A DNA stretch of 64,000 nucleotides from Agrilactobacillus fermenti (lineage in GTDB: Bacteria > Bacillota > Bacilli > Lactobacillales > Lactobacillaceae), in NCBI RefSeq assembly GCF_021030645.1, contig NZ_JACGCJ010000006.1:40089-104088 (forward strand), read 5' to 3'. The notes beneath the pieces are model-generated. The model saw only the letters and a program-made list of their open reading frames with translations. It was not told the origin of the DNA and made no database searches. This document shows positions 35,859 to 45,107 of the stretch, piece by piece. Each line of letters begins with the position of its first letter. The first letter of the stretch is position 1. The translations under genes and the position numbers were made by a program.

Positions 35859-36184
35859 TATCGAACCAACTCATCATAAACCAATTCGATGGTATCCTTA
35901 CGAGTCGCAAAATTAATGCTGGAGATCTCTTGGGTCAAGATTTTTTCGTATTCTTCTAAAACATCATCTGGTAGCGGCGTACTATTATGTAAAACATCGA
36001 TCACATCACTAGCATCAGCCATATCCTTCAAGTTCACAAACAATCGAGTCTTTGTTAACACATCACGCAATAAATCTGTCAAAACGCCACTAGGCTTACC
36101 CGTAGTGTCAGTCATTACGACTTGCTGCGTTGGAATCTCCCCATGATTGACCGTGACTAATTTCAAAACATCAAATACTCGCAA
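35858..36184 (-). CDS. Uncharacterised ~108-aa protein upstream of the HNH gene
   Basis: No recognised domain. Contains VFDVLKLVTVNHGEIP and a C-terminal acidic helical part. Start uncertain: TTG at 36184 lies 8 nt after AAAGGA, while ATG at 36193 overlaps that site. Tight coupling (TAATG) suggests a functional link with the HNH protein. Confidence 0.55.
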   Translation of the reverse strand: MRVFDVLKLVTVNHGEIPTQQVVMTDTTGKPSGVLTDLLRDVLTKTRLFVNLKDMADASDVIDVLHNSTPLPDDVLEEYEKILTQEISSINFATRKDTIELVYDELVR

Positions 36185-36325
36185 CGACCTCATCCTTTCG
36201 ATGATACATTTATTTATCATTATAGCCTGTTTTGCGACATTTTCACACTATAAGCTAATACCGGCATTGTCATGATTCTAAGTAACAGGTATGCTTAGAA
36301 AAATAATAATTTGTGAGGTGTGCCT

Positions 36326-37084
36326 ATGTCTCATGCGAATCAAAAATCTTGGGAAAAAGAAGCAGCCGTTGGCATGCAAGGTTGGGACTTTCAGCATTTA
36401 GCCGGTCGCTGGTCTAATGCCACGCTGCCTTGGGATTACACTGCCACTGTATTGCAGTACCTAAAAACAACAGACCGATTATTAGATATGTCCACTGGCG
36501 GCGGTGAATTACTGCAAAGTTTTCATCATCCAAATCAATTAACGACTGTGACTGAATCTTGGCTGCCAAATATTCAGTTATTACAAAAAAAGCTGGCTTC
36601 AACCGGCGTTCATGTCTTTTCAACAGTCCATGAAGCTGATCTCCCTAAAATGAAGCACCCGTTTAATGTGATCACTAACAGTCATGGGACTTTTGAAGCC
36701 CAATCACTTTTTCAGGCGTTGACACCTGGCGGTTATTTCATCACCGAACAGGTCGGTGCTACCAATAACTTTTCCCTGTCACGCTACCTAAGCCCTGCCT
36801 ATACACCCGCTTATCCAGACAATACGCTCTTGGTAGCGCAAACCGCCTTGCAAAACGCTGGTTTTCATATTTTAACAGCACAGCAAGCCTATCCTGAGCT
36901 TAAATTCTTCGACGTCGGCGCCATTGTCTATTATGCCACCGTTATTCCTTGGGAATTCCCCGATTTTTCTGTGACACATTGTCTCGAGCAACTTGAAACA
37001 CTACAGGACTTGATTCAAAGCCAAGGCTACATCGCGACCAATGAAGACCGCTTTTTGATTGTTGCAAAAAAGCTAGATCATTAA
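36326..37084 (+). CDS. Class I SAM-dependent methyltransferase
   Basis: 252 aa. Motif I is LLDMSTGGGELLQSF, followed by an acidic turn after a beta strand and VITNSHGTFEAQSLFQ as the motif II/III region. Similar proteins are annotated as rRNA or small-molecule methyltransferases; substrate unknown. The start ATG 36326 has GAGGTG 5 nt upstream. Confidence 0.75.
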   Translation: MSHANQKSWEKEAAVGMQGWDFQHLAGRWSNATLPWDYTATVLQYLKTTDRLLDMSTGGGELLQSFHHPNQLTTVTESWLPNIQLLQKKLASTGVHVFSTVHEADLPKMKHPFNVITNSHGTFEAQSLFQALTPGGYFITEQVGATNNFSLSRYLSPAYTPAYPDNTLLVAQTALQNAGFHILTAQQAYPELKFFDVGAIVYYATVIPWEFPDFSVTHCLEQLETLQDLIQSQGYIATNEDRFLIVAKKLDH

Positions 37085-37096
37085 GATCTGACTTTT

Positions 37097-38275
37097 TTAT
37101 AAATCAATTTTCCTTTCTTTCTGTTGTAAAAATAAAACTAAGCCACCTAAAATAATCAGTACCATTGAAAAAATCACCAGCATTTGGACTTGTCCGTGGT
37201 CCAGTAACGCGCCTGCTAGAAGCGATCCAACTGGACCACCAATCGAATAAAACGTTTTGAAAGTGGTCATGACTCGGCCTAAAAAATCACTCTGTGTTCG
37301 AATTTGAATTAATGTTTCCGATAGAATATTTTGAATGCTTGAAGTGAAGCCAAACAAAAAAATAGCCAAAACAATTAAAACCCCGTTGGTACGTGCACCA
37401 AGTATAAGCAAAAGCGGCAAACTGCTTAACAACCAATAGAGACTGATTGTTTTGACTAGTGGTTTAAGTCTACCAGCTAAAAGTGCCCCCACCATAAAGC
37501 CCAGAAAAAAAGCAATATAAAACCCACTATAATAAATGGCTGATCCCATTTTTTTAGCAATAAATGGCAGAAAAACGATCAACATGGGCGTTACAAAAGA
37601 ATACAATGTCGAAGCGAATAGATAGCGAAACAAAAAATGATCTTGTTTGATATATGTATAGCCAGTCAGCACTTCTTGCCAGTAGTGATCCGATTGCTGT
37701 TTTTCTTTATGTGGTTCAACTAATTTATGGATGGCGAACATCAAATAAAGCGTGCCAGCAAAACTGAGCACTGTGACCAAAGCCATCACGTGAGCAACGA
37801 CTAAAAATCCCAATAATGCCCCCGCTAAGGCAACCCCCATGAAATTTGTGGATTGATCGATCAAGCTGATACGTGAATTCAGTTGCGTTAATTCACGTTC
37901 TGCTTTAACTACACTTTTTATAATCGCACGGTCAGCAGGTATAAAAAATTCATCACAAACTGAGGCAAGCGTAGCCAAAATCAAAATCGGATATATCATT
38001 TGTTTGGCCTTAAAGATGCATAGTGTTAATAGAAGAAAAATGAATGTTTGCATACATAAAGCGCCGACACTAACAACTTTCAAAGCATGACGATCAATAA
38101 AAGGGCCATAAATTACTGCTAAACTGGCTGTAATCGAAAATAAAGCATTCATGATGCCTACTGTGGAAGAACGATCAGTCTCGGTTTGAAACCACCAAAT
38201 CACAGTAAACATAAATAGGCTGTTTGATAGGGTCCCTAAGGTACGTGAAGCAAGATAGCTCTTTTGACGTAACAT
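37097..38275 (-). CDS. MFS transporter, macrolide-efflux-like
   Basis: 392 aa with about 12 membrane segments. The pattern of TM1 FMFTVIWWFQTETD, loop INSRISLIDQSTNFMGVALAGALLG-like (split: NSRISLIDQST and VALAGALLG) and ILSETLIQIRTQSDFLGRV is typical of the MFS_3/macrolide exporter group. Convergent with the methyltransferase gene; 12 bp separate them. Substrate unknown. Confidence 0.8.
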   Translation of the reverse strand: MLRQKSYLASRTLGTLSNSLFMFTVIWWFQTETDRSSTVGIMNALFSITASLAVIYGPFIDRHALKVVSVGALCMQTFIFLLLTLCIFKAKQMIYPILILATLASVCDEFFIPADRAIIKSVVKAERELTQLNSRISLIDQSTNFMGVALAGALLGFLVVAHVMALVTVLSFAGTLYLMFAIHKLVEPHKEKQQSDHYWQEVLTGYTYIKQDHFLFRYLFASTLYSFVTPMLIVFLPFIAKKMGSAIYYSGFYIAFFLGFMVGALLAGRLKPLVKTISLYWLLSSLPLLLILGARTNGVLIVLAIFLFGFTSSIQNILSETLIQIRTQSDFLGRVMTTFKTFYSIGGPVGSLLAGALLDHGQVQMLVIFSMVLIILGGLVLFLQQKERKIDL

Positions 38276-38333
38276 CGCATCACCTTTTTCTAGCAGACAG
38301 ATAAACGCATTAATTTTTTCTAATTTTTAACTA

Positions 38334-38361
38334 ATGATATACTAATCAGATATGATGTCAA
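38334..38361 (-). promoter_or_regulatory. Promoter of the MFS transporter gene
   Basis: Minus strand TTGACA (38356-38361), 16-bp spacer, TATCAT (38334-38339). Confidence 0.55.
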
Positions 38362-38374
38362 ACACTTATTTCAG

Positions 38375-38418
38375 CAAAAAAGCCCCCAGAGATTAGATTT
38401 TTGGTCTAACTTCTGGGA
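38375..38418 (-). terminator. Terminator of serS
   Basis: Minus strand stem CCCAGAAGTTAGA / TCTAATCTCTGGG followed by GGCTTTTTT. Confidence 0.85.
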
Positions 38419-38491
38419 ACTCAATTATTTTGTACTACGGTCAGCTTAAGTGTTAACCCTGACTATTTTCAAGCCTGCTATTGCCACACTT

Positions 38492-39763
38492 CTATTTAAT
38501 AACTTCTTGGCCATTCATGTAAGGCACCAAGACATCAGGAACACGTACAGTACCGTCTGGTTGTTGATAGTTCTCAATAATGGCAGCAACTGTCCGGCCA
38601 ACTGCCAAACCAGAACCATTCAAGGTATGCAAGTAGTCCACAGAGCCATCTTCCTTACGATAACGAATCATGGCGCGGCGTGCTTGGAAGTCTAAGCAGT
38701 TAGAGCAAGAACTGATTTCACGATAAACACCCTGCTCAGGCATCCAAACTTCAATATCATAAGTCTTAGCAGAACTAAAGCCAGTGTCACCCGTAGATAA
38801 TACGATCACGTGGTGCGCTAAGTTTAATTGTTTCAAGACTTCTTGAGCGTCTAAAGTCAATTTTTCCAATTCGTCAAAAGAATCTTCTGGTTTACAGAAC
38901 TTAACCATTTCAACTTTATGGAATTGATGCATCCGAATCAACCCACGAGTATCACGACCAGCACTCCCTGCTTCAGAACGGAAGCAAGGTGTGAAGGCTG
39001 TAAAGTAAGTTGGCAGATCCTTTTCATCTAAAATTTCGCCGGCATAATAGTTGGTCAAAGGCACTTCAGCCGTTGGGATCAACGTCTCACCAGTAGATTC
39101 AACGGTGTAAACATCTTCAGTGAATTTTGGAAATTGTCCCGTGCCAAACATCGTTTTGGAATTAACCAAATATGGTGGAATAATTTCATGATAGCCTTGT
39201 TTTTGCGTATGTAGATCTAACATGAAATTATAAACGGCACGTTCTAACCGAGCACCAGCATCTTTATAATAAACAAAGCGGGCGCCAGAAACCTTAGCAG
39301 CGCGTTCAAAATCTAAGATACCTAAGTTTTCACCAATTTCCCAATGGGCTTTTGGTTCGAAACCAAATTCAGGAATTTCGCCCCACTTGCGGATCTCAAC
39401 GTTACTGTCTTCATCTGGGCCAACTGGAATACTATCATCTGGTAAGTTAGGCAAACGTACAGCGATATAGTTTAAACGTTCAGCACCTTCTTGCTGCTCA
39501 GCTTCAACTGCTTTGGTTTCTTCATTGATCGACTTAACTTGTGCAATCAATTTTTGACCAGCTTCAGACTTAGGATCAGCTGCTTTGACTTGTTTGCTTA
39601 ATTCGTTCTTTTGTCGTTTTAAGTCGTCGACCTTAGCAATGGCGGCCCGATTTTGTTTATCAAGTTGAATATATTCGTCGATTTCTTTTGGATCAACGCC
39701 TCTTGTCTTCAACTTCTCTTTAACCATATCTGGATCTTGACGGATAATTTTTGGATTGATCAT
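38492..39763 (-). CDS. serS: Seryl-tRNA synthetase
   Basis: 423 aa class II synthetase. N-terminal coiled coil (about residues 28-100) binds the long variable arm of tRNA-Ser; motif 2 [15 protein letters not shown] and motif 3 [15 protein letters not shown] are intact. The AGGAGG sequence lies 5-10 nt before the ATG. Expression is controlled by the upstream T-box leader. Confidence 0.97.
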   Translation of the reverse strand: MINPKIIRQDPDMVKEKLKTRGVDPKEIDEYIQLDKQNRAAIAKVDDLKRQKNELSKQVKAADPKSEAGQKLIAQVKSINEETKAVEAEQQEGAERLNYIAVRLPNLPDDSIPVGPDEDSNVEIRKWGEIPEFGFEPKAHWEIGENLGILDFERAAKVSGARFVYYKDAGARLERAVYNFMLDLHTQKQGYHEIIPPYLVNSKTMFGTGQFPKFTEDVYTVESTGETLIPTAEVPLTNYYAGEILDEKDLPTYFTAFTPCFRSEAGSAGRDTRGLIRMHQFHKVEMVKFCKPEDSFDELEKLTLDAQEVLKQLNLAHHVIVLSTGDTGFSSAKTYDIEVWMPEQGVYREISSCSNCLDFQARRAMIRYRKEDGSVDYLHTLNGSGLAVGRTVAAIIENYQQPDGTVRVPDVLVPYMNGQEVIK

Positions 39764-39847
39764 AATCTTTTCCTCCTATAATTAGGCTACGCAGTCGTTC
39801 CTTGCTTCATAGTTACCGCTGCTTTCTTAACAAACAATTAATGGGAT

Positions 39848-40092
39848 TAAAAAAAGCCCCTTGGCAAAAAGCCAAGGGACGTTATCAGCGTGGTACCACC
39901 CAAATTTATGCTAAAAAAGCAATCTCGAAAGGATATCGGCCTTTACCGGAGTACCTTCAATTGGTATCTACTAAGCAATGGATTCGACAGTTGCCCCTAA
40001 TCAGCTCACACCGACCGCTGACTCTCTTTTTAGTGGCATCTATCTACTAGTTGCTATCTTCGTGTCTGTTTCTTGTTTAATTCTTGTTTACG
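39848..40092 (-). promoter_or_regulatory. T-box riboswitch leader of serS
   Basis: On the minus strand the T-box core TGGGTGGTACCACG (near 39890-39903) is followed by a terminator stem CCCTTGGC-TTTTT-GCCAAGGG with U-run (39850-39880). Upstream, AGAGAGTCAGCG and GGTGTGAGCTG form the Stem I region. Uncharged tRNA-Ser is expected to stabilise the antiterminator and allow serS transcription. I did not fix the specifier codon. Confidence 0.9.
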
Positions 40093-40097
40093 TTTCA

Positions 40098-40126
40098 AAT
40101 ATAACAATCCCCTACCCGGTTGTCAA
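40098..40126 (-). promoter_or_regulatory. Promoter of the serS T-box transcript
   Basis: TTGACA (40121-40126), 17-bp spacer, TATATT (40098-40103) on the minus strand; near consensus. Confidence 0.8.
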
Positions 40127-40167
40127 CAACAATTTGAAAAAATATTACTATCATTGATAATAAATTA

Positions 40168-40932
40168 TCAGTCATCTAATTCTTTCTCTTTTGCCTTTAG
40201 CTTACGCTGAAGTAACTTATTAATGCCGCGATAATCGATCAAATTGAAACGGAACAACAACAGGGAAACACCCAATCGCAAAACCACCAGACCAACAATA
40301 ATAACCACAAATAAAATAGCCATTTGTTGATACCGGGTACTGGTAAAGCCACCAACAACGGCGCCCAGGGCAAAGGCAATGACGATCGTGCCATATTGGA
40401 AGGCACGTTTAAGGGCTTGTTTATCCTTAGTAAATAAGTACTGGGCAAAGTTTTGATTCAAACTGGTCAAATTACCAGTGGTCATCATAGAACTATAAGT
40501 TGATTCGCCGAAACGGTTAAAACTCGTTGTCTGCAAAGCTGCCACAAAGGACATCGTTAACGCCACCGTGATTTTCAAACTGTTGGGATCTTCATATGCT
40601 GGCATATTTGCCAACCATACCAACGCAACGATTTCAATCAATAATACTAAAAGACGCCAGTATTGCTTCAACATCGGTAATAGGCGTCGGTCTAAATACT
40701 TCACAATAAAAATACCCACAGTATAAGCAAGTAGCGGTAATAGTTTAAAGCGCAAGCCAGAAAAATTACCATTGGCTAAATCTAAACTTAATAAAATGAC
40801 GTTACCCGTTTGTGCCGTTGCAAAAAAGCCAAAATTTAAATAAGTATAGGCATCGGCAAAGCCACCCGCAAACGTCAATAATAAAGCGGTCGAGAACAGT
40901 CGGTCAATTTGGTGCTCTTTAACTGGCCACAT
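40168..40932 (-). CDS. YoaK/DUF1275 family membrane protein
   Basis: 254 aa with about six hydrophobic segments. The N-terminal GGFADAYTYLNFGFFATAQT followed by GNVILLSLDL and the later YSSMMTTGNLTSL are the two repeated DUF1275 signatures. Function unknown. Start at ATG 40932 with AAAGGAAG 7 nt upstream; an upstream in-frame ATG lacks a site. Confidence 0.85.
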   Translation of the reverse strand: MWPVKEHQIDRLFSTALLLTFAGGFADAYTYLNFGFFATAQTGNVILLSLDLANGNFSGLRFKLLPLLAYTVGIFIVKYLDRRLLPMLKQYWRLLVLLIEIVALVWLANMPAYEDPNSLKITVALTMSFVAALQTTSFNRFGESTYSSMMTTGNLTSLNQNFAQYLFTKDKQALKRAFQYGTIVIAFALGAVVGGFTSTRYQQMAILFVVIIVGLVVLRLGVSLLLFRFNLIDYRGINKLLQRKLKAKEKELDD

Positions 40933-41001
40933 GTTGATCTTCCTTTTCTTGGAAACGTACCTAAGTCCTAACAAAAAGCGTTTAAGTTCATTATACCAAA
41001 G

Positions 41002-42702
41002 TCACTTCTTCCGCCGCCAACGTGACAATCGGTGCCACATACTGCTCGCTAAAAAAGTTACAATGAAAATTGCAGCCACAATATAGCCAGCAATGCCCAG
41101 TTGTGAGATCCAAGTATGACTATCCTTTTCTTGGACTAACAGTGAAGAACCTACGATCAAGGCGGCTAAAATCAAACCGATCACGATCCGATTGACCATA
41201 GACTCAATTCGGTCTAAAACCTGATCTCGGTGTCCAAAATCGACCCCCACCTTCAAACGCCCCCGTTCAAGTGCATCTAAGGCCGCCTTTAACCGACTGG
41301 TCACTTGGGGAATATCTTTGGTCAATTGGTAAGCATCCAACAGTCGATCTTCTAATTCATTACGGAAATTAACATTTTTTAAGACGTAGGCCCGCGTAAA
41401 TGGCCGTGCAACTTCTAGCATAGAAATATCTGGATCTAACTGCTGCACCACACCTTCTAAAGTACCAAAAGCTTTCATAAGCAGTGAAACATCAGGATTC
41501 ATCTGCAAATGATTGCGCCGACAGAGATCTACGATTTTCAAAGCCATCTCTTCTAAATCGATGGAACCTAGACCAGTATTATAATAAGGCTCGATAAAAG
41601 CGCCCAGTTCTTCATAAAATTTTGCTTTATCCATAGGGCCCACGACTTTGCTGATATTTAACAGCCCCGACCCAATTTTATACGGATCTCTAGAATTCAC
41701 TGCCACGACCACGTCAGCTAAATTATGTATTAAGGTTTTGTCTAGGGTGCCCATCATCCCAAAATCTAAATAAACGAGTTGATAATTGGCGTGTTGATTG
41801 GTGCGATTCAACGGTTGCGGCAAACTATCCGCCCCAAAGTCAGAAAAATCAGTTTCAGTTGGTTGGATCAAAATATTACCTGGATGTGGATCCGCATGGA
41901 AAAAGCCATCTTCAAAGACTTGTTTCATAAAGTTAGCCACAATGTCATTAGCAATATTTTGGCGTTGTTTGGTAACTGGACCCTCATCAGCCTGCTGCAA
42001 AAATTTATTCAGACTTTGACCGGACATATATTCCGTTGTAATCACCCGCGCGGAGCAATAATCTAAAAATACGCGGGGGACTCGAAAAACGCCTTCACCA
42101 TTGTTTAATTCATAAAATTTCTGAGTATTCTTAGCCTCTAACTCACTATCCAATTCCATCTCTAAAGCTTTTTTGAATTGTTGAAAAATTTCTTTAGGAT
42201 CGATCACACCACTGCTGGGCAGCCAATTGATCATTCGCACCAAACGCCCTAAAATCTTCAGATCGGTCAAAATCGTAGTCTTGATACCCGGATGTTGAAT
42301 CTTTACAGCAACGCGAATCCCACTTTTGAGCCGTGCCAAATGGACTTGGCCCATTGAAGCTGACGCAATGGGCTGCACCTCGAAGTCCGTAAAGTGTGTC
42401 ATGATGTCTGGCCCCAGATCCTGAGTCAGCGTTTTTTGAACCACTTTAAAGGGATCTTCAGTCACATTATCTTGGAGTTTTGCTAACTCATCCGCAAATG
42501 GCTGAGACACAATATCCGGCCGCGTTGAGAGCATCTGTCCAATCTTAATAAATGTTGGACCTAGCGTTTCAAAGGCTCGCCGTACTTGGGCCCCATTGAT
42601 TTGATTACTTAAAGACTTCAGCACATCATATTGGCGAAAAACACTGATGATTTCGCGGACGCGTTGTGCTGTTTTTTGTTTTGGTTTTGTTTCTGCTGCC
42701 AT
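41002..42702 (-). CDS. ABC1/AarF/UbiB-family atypical kinase
   Basis: 566 aa. FIKIGQMLSTRPDI carries the KxGQ motif, ASMGQVHLARLKSG the altered nucleotide loop, FFHADPHPGNIL the catalytic loop and LDFGMMGTL the metal-binding DFG. Two C-terminal membrane helices with a basic tail follow. UbiB homologues support isoprenoid-quinone synthesis in other bacteria; here the substrate is unclear. Probably cotranscribed with the HTH gene 29 bp upstream. Confidence 0.92.
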   Translation of the reverse strand: MAAETKPKQKTAQRVREIISVFRQYDVLKSLSNQINGAQVRRAFETLGPTFIKIGQMLSTRPDIVSQPFADELAKLQDNVTEDPFKVVQKTLTQDLGPDIMTHFTDFEVQPIASASMGQVHLARLKSGIRVAVKIQHPGIKTTILTDLKILGRLVRMINWLPSSGVIDPKEIFQQFKKALEMELDSELEAKNTQKFYELNNGEGVFRVPRVFLDYCSARVITTEYMSGQSLNKFLQQADEGPVTKQRQNIANDIVANFMKQVFEDGFFHADPHPGNILIQPTETDFSDFGADSLPQPLNRTNQHANYQLVYLDFGMMGTLDKTLIHNLADVVVAVNSRDPYKIGSGLLNISKVVGPMDKAKFYEELGAFIEPYYNTGLGSIDLEEMALKIVDLCRRNHLQMNPDVSLLMKAFGTLEGVVQQLDPDISMLEVARPFTRAYVLKNVNFRNELEDRLLDAYQLTKDIPQVTSRLKAALDALERGRLKVGVDFGHRDQVLDRIESMVNRIVIGLILAALIVGSSLLVQEKDSHTWISQLGIAGYIVAAIFIVTFLASSMWHRLSRWRRKK

Positions 42703-42731
42703 TGAGGTTAGCCCCTATCTGATCACCAAAG

Positions 42732-43109
42732 CTATTGATTGTGTGCAAGTTTGCGGCTAACTTTTGCCGCTGTGGAATTAGGATAGCTTGCTTGAATCAA
42801 TTTGACAAGTGTTTCTAATTTTTCAATTGTTTGGTCCAGGTCTAAGTAATAAACATTTTGGTGCCCTTCCCGAATACAAAACAATAAATGTCCAGCCTGA
42901 AGTTTATTGATATGGTAGACAACTTTGGCACGATCACCACCAACAAAAGCGACGATCTCTTCAGTAGAAAATCCAGAATCCAGATGCGCCCAGAAAAACA
43001 TCACAATTTTACGTCGGATATCATTACCAAATAAATTAAAATATTCTAGATTATTCTTGAACAGCTTTAATGCAGCTTCTTGTGCTGAAGATAGCTTTTG
43101 TTGTCTCAT
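42732..43109 (-). CDS. Winged-helix (ArsR-like) DNA-binding protein
   Basis: 125 aa. FNLFGNDIRRKIVMFFWAHL, then FSTEEIVAFVGGDRAKVVYH (helix-turn-helix) and a beta wing (HLLFCIREGHQNVYYLDL) fit an ArsR/SmtB fold. No metal-binding Cys cluster is visible. Upstream of, and likely regulating, the UbiB-like gene. Confidence 0.7.
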   Translation of the reverse strand: MRQQKLSSAQEAALKLFKNNLEYFNLFGNDIRRKIVMFFWAHLDSGFSTEEIVAFVGGDRAKVVYHINKLQAGHLLFCIREGHQNVYYLDLDQTIEKLETLVKLIQASYPNSTAAKVSRKLAHNQ

Positions 43110-43348
43110 ATACCTTATCCCCCAAAATAAGTATTCAATTACTATATTATATAGTACAACAACTCATAGACCAATTCTGATTTATTTGTGGCATTTTGGG
43201 GACAAAAAAAGAGCCTGGTAACAAAACAATTGTTTTGAGCCAGACACCTATCGTTCAATTCGCTTATAGTCGTAATTACTATCGAGATAGTTTGCTTTGC
43301 CTTCAGCCTGAAATCCCTATTATCTTTCTACGAAAATTAAAAAGTATG

Positions 43349-43534
43349 TTACTTCAATTTTTTATAAAGGACATACACTGCTAGCGATATCATCAGTTGC
43401 GCACCTATCGCTAGTAAAGGTGTCAGCTGATGTGGCAGCATTCTACTGCCGAATATCATTAGTAAGTCAAGAATAGTACCAATTACAAGCATTAATAATG
43501 CTATTAATACTAGGTTCTCAGATTTATTTTTCAT
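43349..43534 (-). CDS. Small 61-aa membrane protein
   Basis: Two predicted membrane helices (LVLIALLMLVIGTILDLLMI and LLAIGAQLMISLAVYVLY) with a charged N-terminus MKNKSEN. No strong ribosome binding site; unknown function. The 160-base interval on each side shows nothing else. Confidence 0.45.
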   Translation of the reverse strand: MKNKSENLVLIALLMLVIGTILDLLMIFGSRMLPHQLTPLLAIGAQLMISLAVYVLYKKLK

Positions 43535-43686
43535 AATATATTTCTTTTTTAGTTAAGCTAGACTTGCTATTCTTTCAATGCTATTGGGATCGTTATACCC
43601 TAAATATTCATCGGCACTCATTAACAAAAAATATAAAAATTAGGTGTCAGTAGATTAACGTCCACCAACACCAAAAATATAGAACC

Positions 43687-43821
43687 TTATTTTTTTTCAG
43701 CTTCTGCGCGCTTAGCTAAAAATTCAACTACTTGTTCAGTTTCTTTACGGCGTAATTTAACCTTTTTTTGGTTAACCGGACGACGGTTCTCGGATACACC
43801 AGTATGGGTGTTTTGTGACAT
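43687..43821 (-). CDS. Small basic 44-aa protein
   Basis: A short reading frame starting MSQNTHTGVSENRRPVNQ and ending LAKRAEAEKK, with a very good AAGGAGG 8 nt before the ATG. Centre KKVKLRRKETEQ is highly basic, followed by an amphipathic helix. The strong Shine-Dalgarno sequence and codon use support it as a real gene; function unknown. Confidence 0.6.
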   Translation of the reverse strand: MSQNTHTGVSENRRPVNQKKVKLRRKETEQVVEFLAKRAEAEKK

Positions 43822-43885
43822 GCTTCGGACCTCCTTAATAATATACATCATATCATTCTATATGGAATTACAAAAATATTCAAGT

Positions 43886-44593
43886 TTAATTATCTTTATT
43901 TGGTAAAAACGGGGCAACGAGACTCGCCAAGGCTTCAATGCTTCGGGTTTGAATCAGAATTTTACCACGACCACTAAAATGATTTACCAAGCCCTCGCCA
44001 GTTTTAAAGCCAATAAAACCAGAAGCTGGCTCAATATTATAGTTCAGAGATTCTTGCCAAGCAACAACGTGACTATTGTCCACCACATACTCTTGCTGAC
44101 CATCTAACTCAACTTCTAAAATATCGCCATAGGCACTGACCAACATTGTCCCATACCCTTTTGTCTCCATGACAAATAAGCCACCGGTCCCGCCAAAGAA
44201 AGCGCCACTGATATTTTGTCGAACCATGGTATAGCTTGTTGTTGCATCGCCAGCTAAGTAAGCACTTGTGTTCAAACGCCATTGTTGACCTGGTTCTAAT
44301 TCTAAGGCACGGATCACGCCAGGGTTCCCTGGTGCAATACCTAAAGTGGCTTGATCGGTCTGCCCAGTAGCAGTTGTAATAAAGAAGCTTTCCCCACTGG
44401 TCACGGATCGGCCTAAGGCACTCAATAGCCCGCCCATACCTTTTTTGCCATTGCTATTCATGTGTCCCTCTAAGGCCACCTGTCCATTATGATAAATCAT
44501 CGAACCCGATTCGATCTGAATGGATTCATTTTGAGTTAAATAAATCTCAACAACAGGAAAAGTCTGATTTGCTGTAATTTGATAATGCATCAT
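43886..44593 (-). CDS. AIM24 family protein (TIGR00266 type)
   Basis: 235 aa beta-rich protein. IQIESGSMIYHNGQVALEG near the N-terminus, GRSVTSGESFFITTATG and FFGGTGGLFVMETKGYGTML are family-specific segments. The fold is a trimeric beta-helix-like barrel; function in bacteria unknown. ACGGAGG is 7 nt before the ATG at 44593 (second ATG immediately after is equally possible). Confidence 0.88.
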   Translation of the reverse strand: MMHYQITANQTFPVVEIYLTQNESIQIESGSMIYHNGQVALEGHMNSNGKKGMGGLLSALGRSVTSGESFFITTATGQTDQATLGIAPGNPGVIRALELEPGQQWRLNTSAYLAGDATTSYTMVRQNISGAFFGGTGGLFVMETKGYGTMLVSAYGDILEVELDGQQEYVVDNSHVVAWQESLNYNIEPASGFIGFKTGEGLVNHFSGRGKILIQTRSIEALASLVAPFLPNKDN

Positions 44594-44788
44594 TAAATAC
44601 CTCCGTTTTTATTGATATCGCAATGATTACGTCAAGTTCAACAACTGAGTCTTGAAAAATTGCTTTTATTTTTTGATCAAAAATAAAGCCTAAAATTAAA
44701 TTTCAATTAGAATAAAGCTGTTTTTGTGCCACTTTGTTTCATCGAGTTATAATAGAAATTGTAGTAAGAAATAAGGAGGTCTTCATTT

Positions 44789-45010
44789 ATGACAGCAGCA
44801 GAAGTTGAAAAAACAGCATTGCTTGATAGAAAAATGAAGGAGGTCTTTGACTGGAGTCAAGACGACACACCCGTACGGGATGCCTTATGGGACTACTTCA
44901 TGGAAGAAAATAAACATGATACCATGAAAACTGAAGACGATATGCAAAAATACGCCGACACCTCAGATGACAAAGTCAAAGCTTTCGTAGAAGAACACTT
45001 AAAGAAGTAA
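44789..45010 (+). CDS. Small acidic 73-aa protein
   Basis: Highly charged, helical, acidic ([20 protein letters not shown], then [15 protein letters not shown]). A strong AAGGAGG precedes the ATG by 9 nt, and TATAAT near 44750 is a plausible -10 box. A terminator follows. Unknown function. Confidence 0.65.
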   Translation: MTAAEVEKTALLDRKMKEVFDWSQDDTPVRDALWDYFMEENKHDTMKTEDDMQKYADTSDDKVKAFVEEHLKK

Positions 45011-45037
45011 ATTACCGCGTTTTAGTAATGGATACCG

Positions 45038-45075
45038 AAAAAGCGCCGTAGCTCATGTAGTTACAGCGTTTTTTA
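45038..45075. terminator. Bidirectional terminator between convergent genes
   Basis: Imperfect stem AAAAAGCGCCGTAGCT / AGTTACAGCGTTTTTT around CATG with T-run. Confidence 0.65.
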
Positions 45076-45107
45076 TTTTAAAGTTTTTTAGTAACTTCTC
45101 TTAGTAC

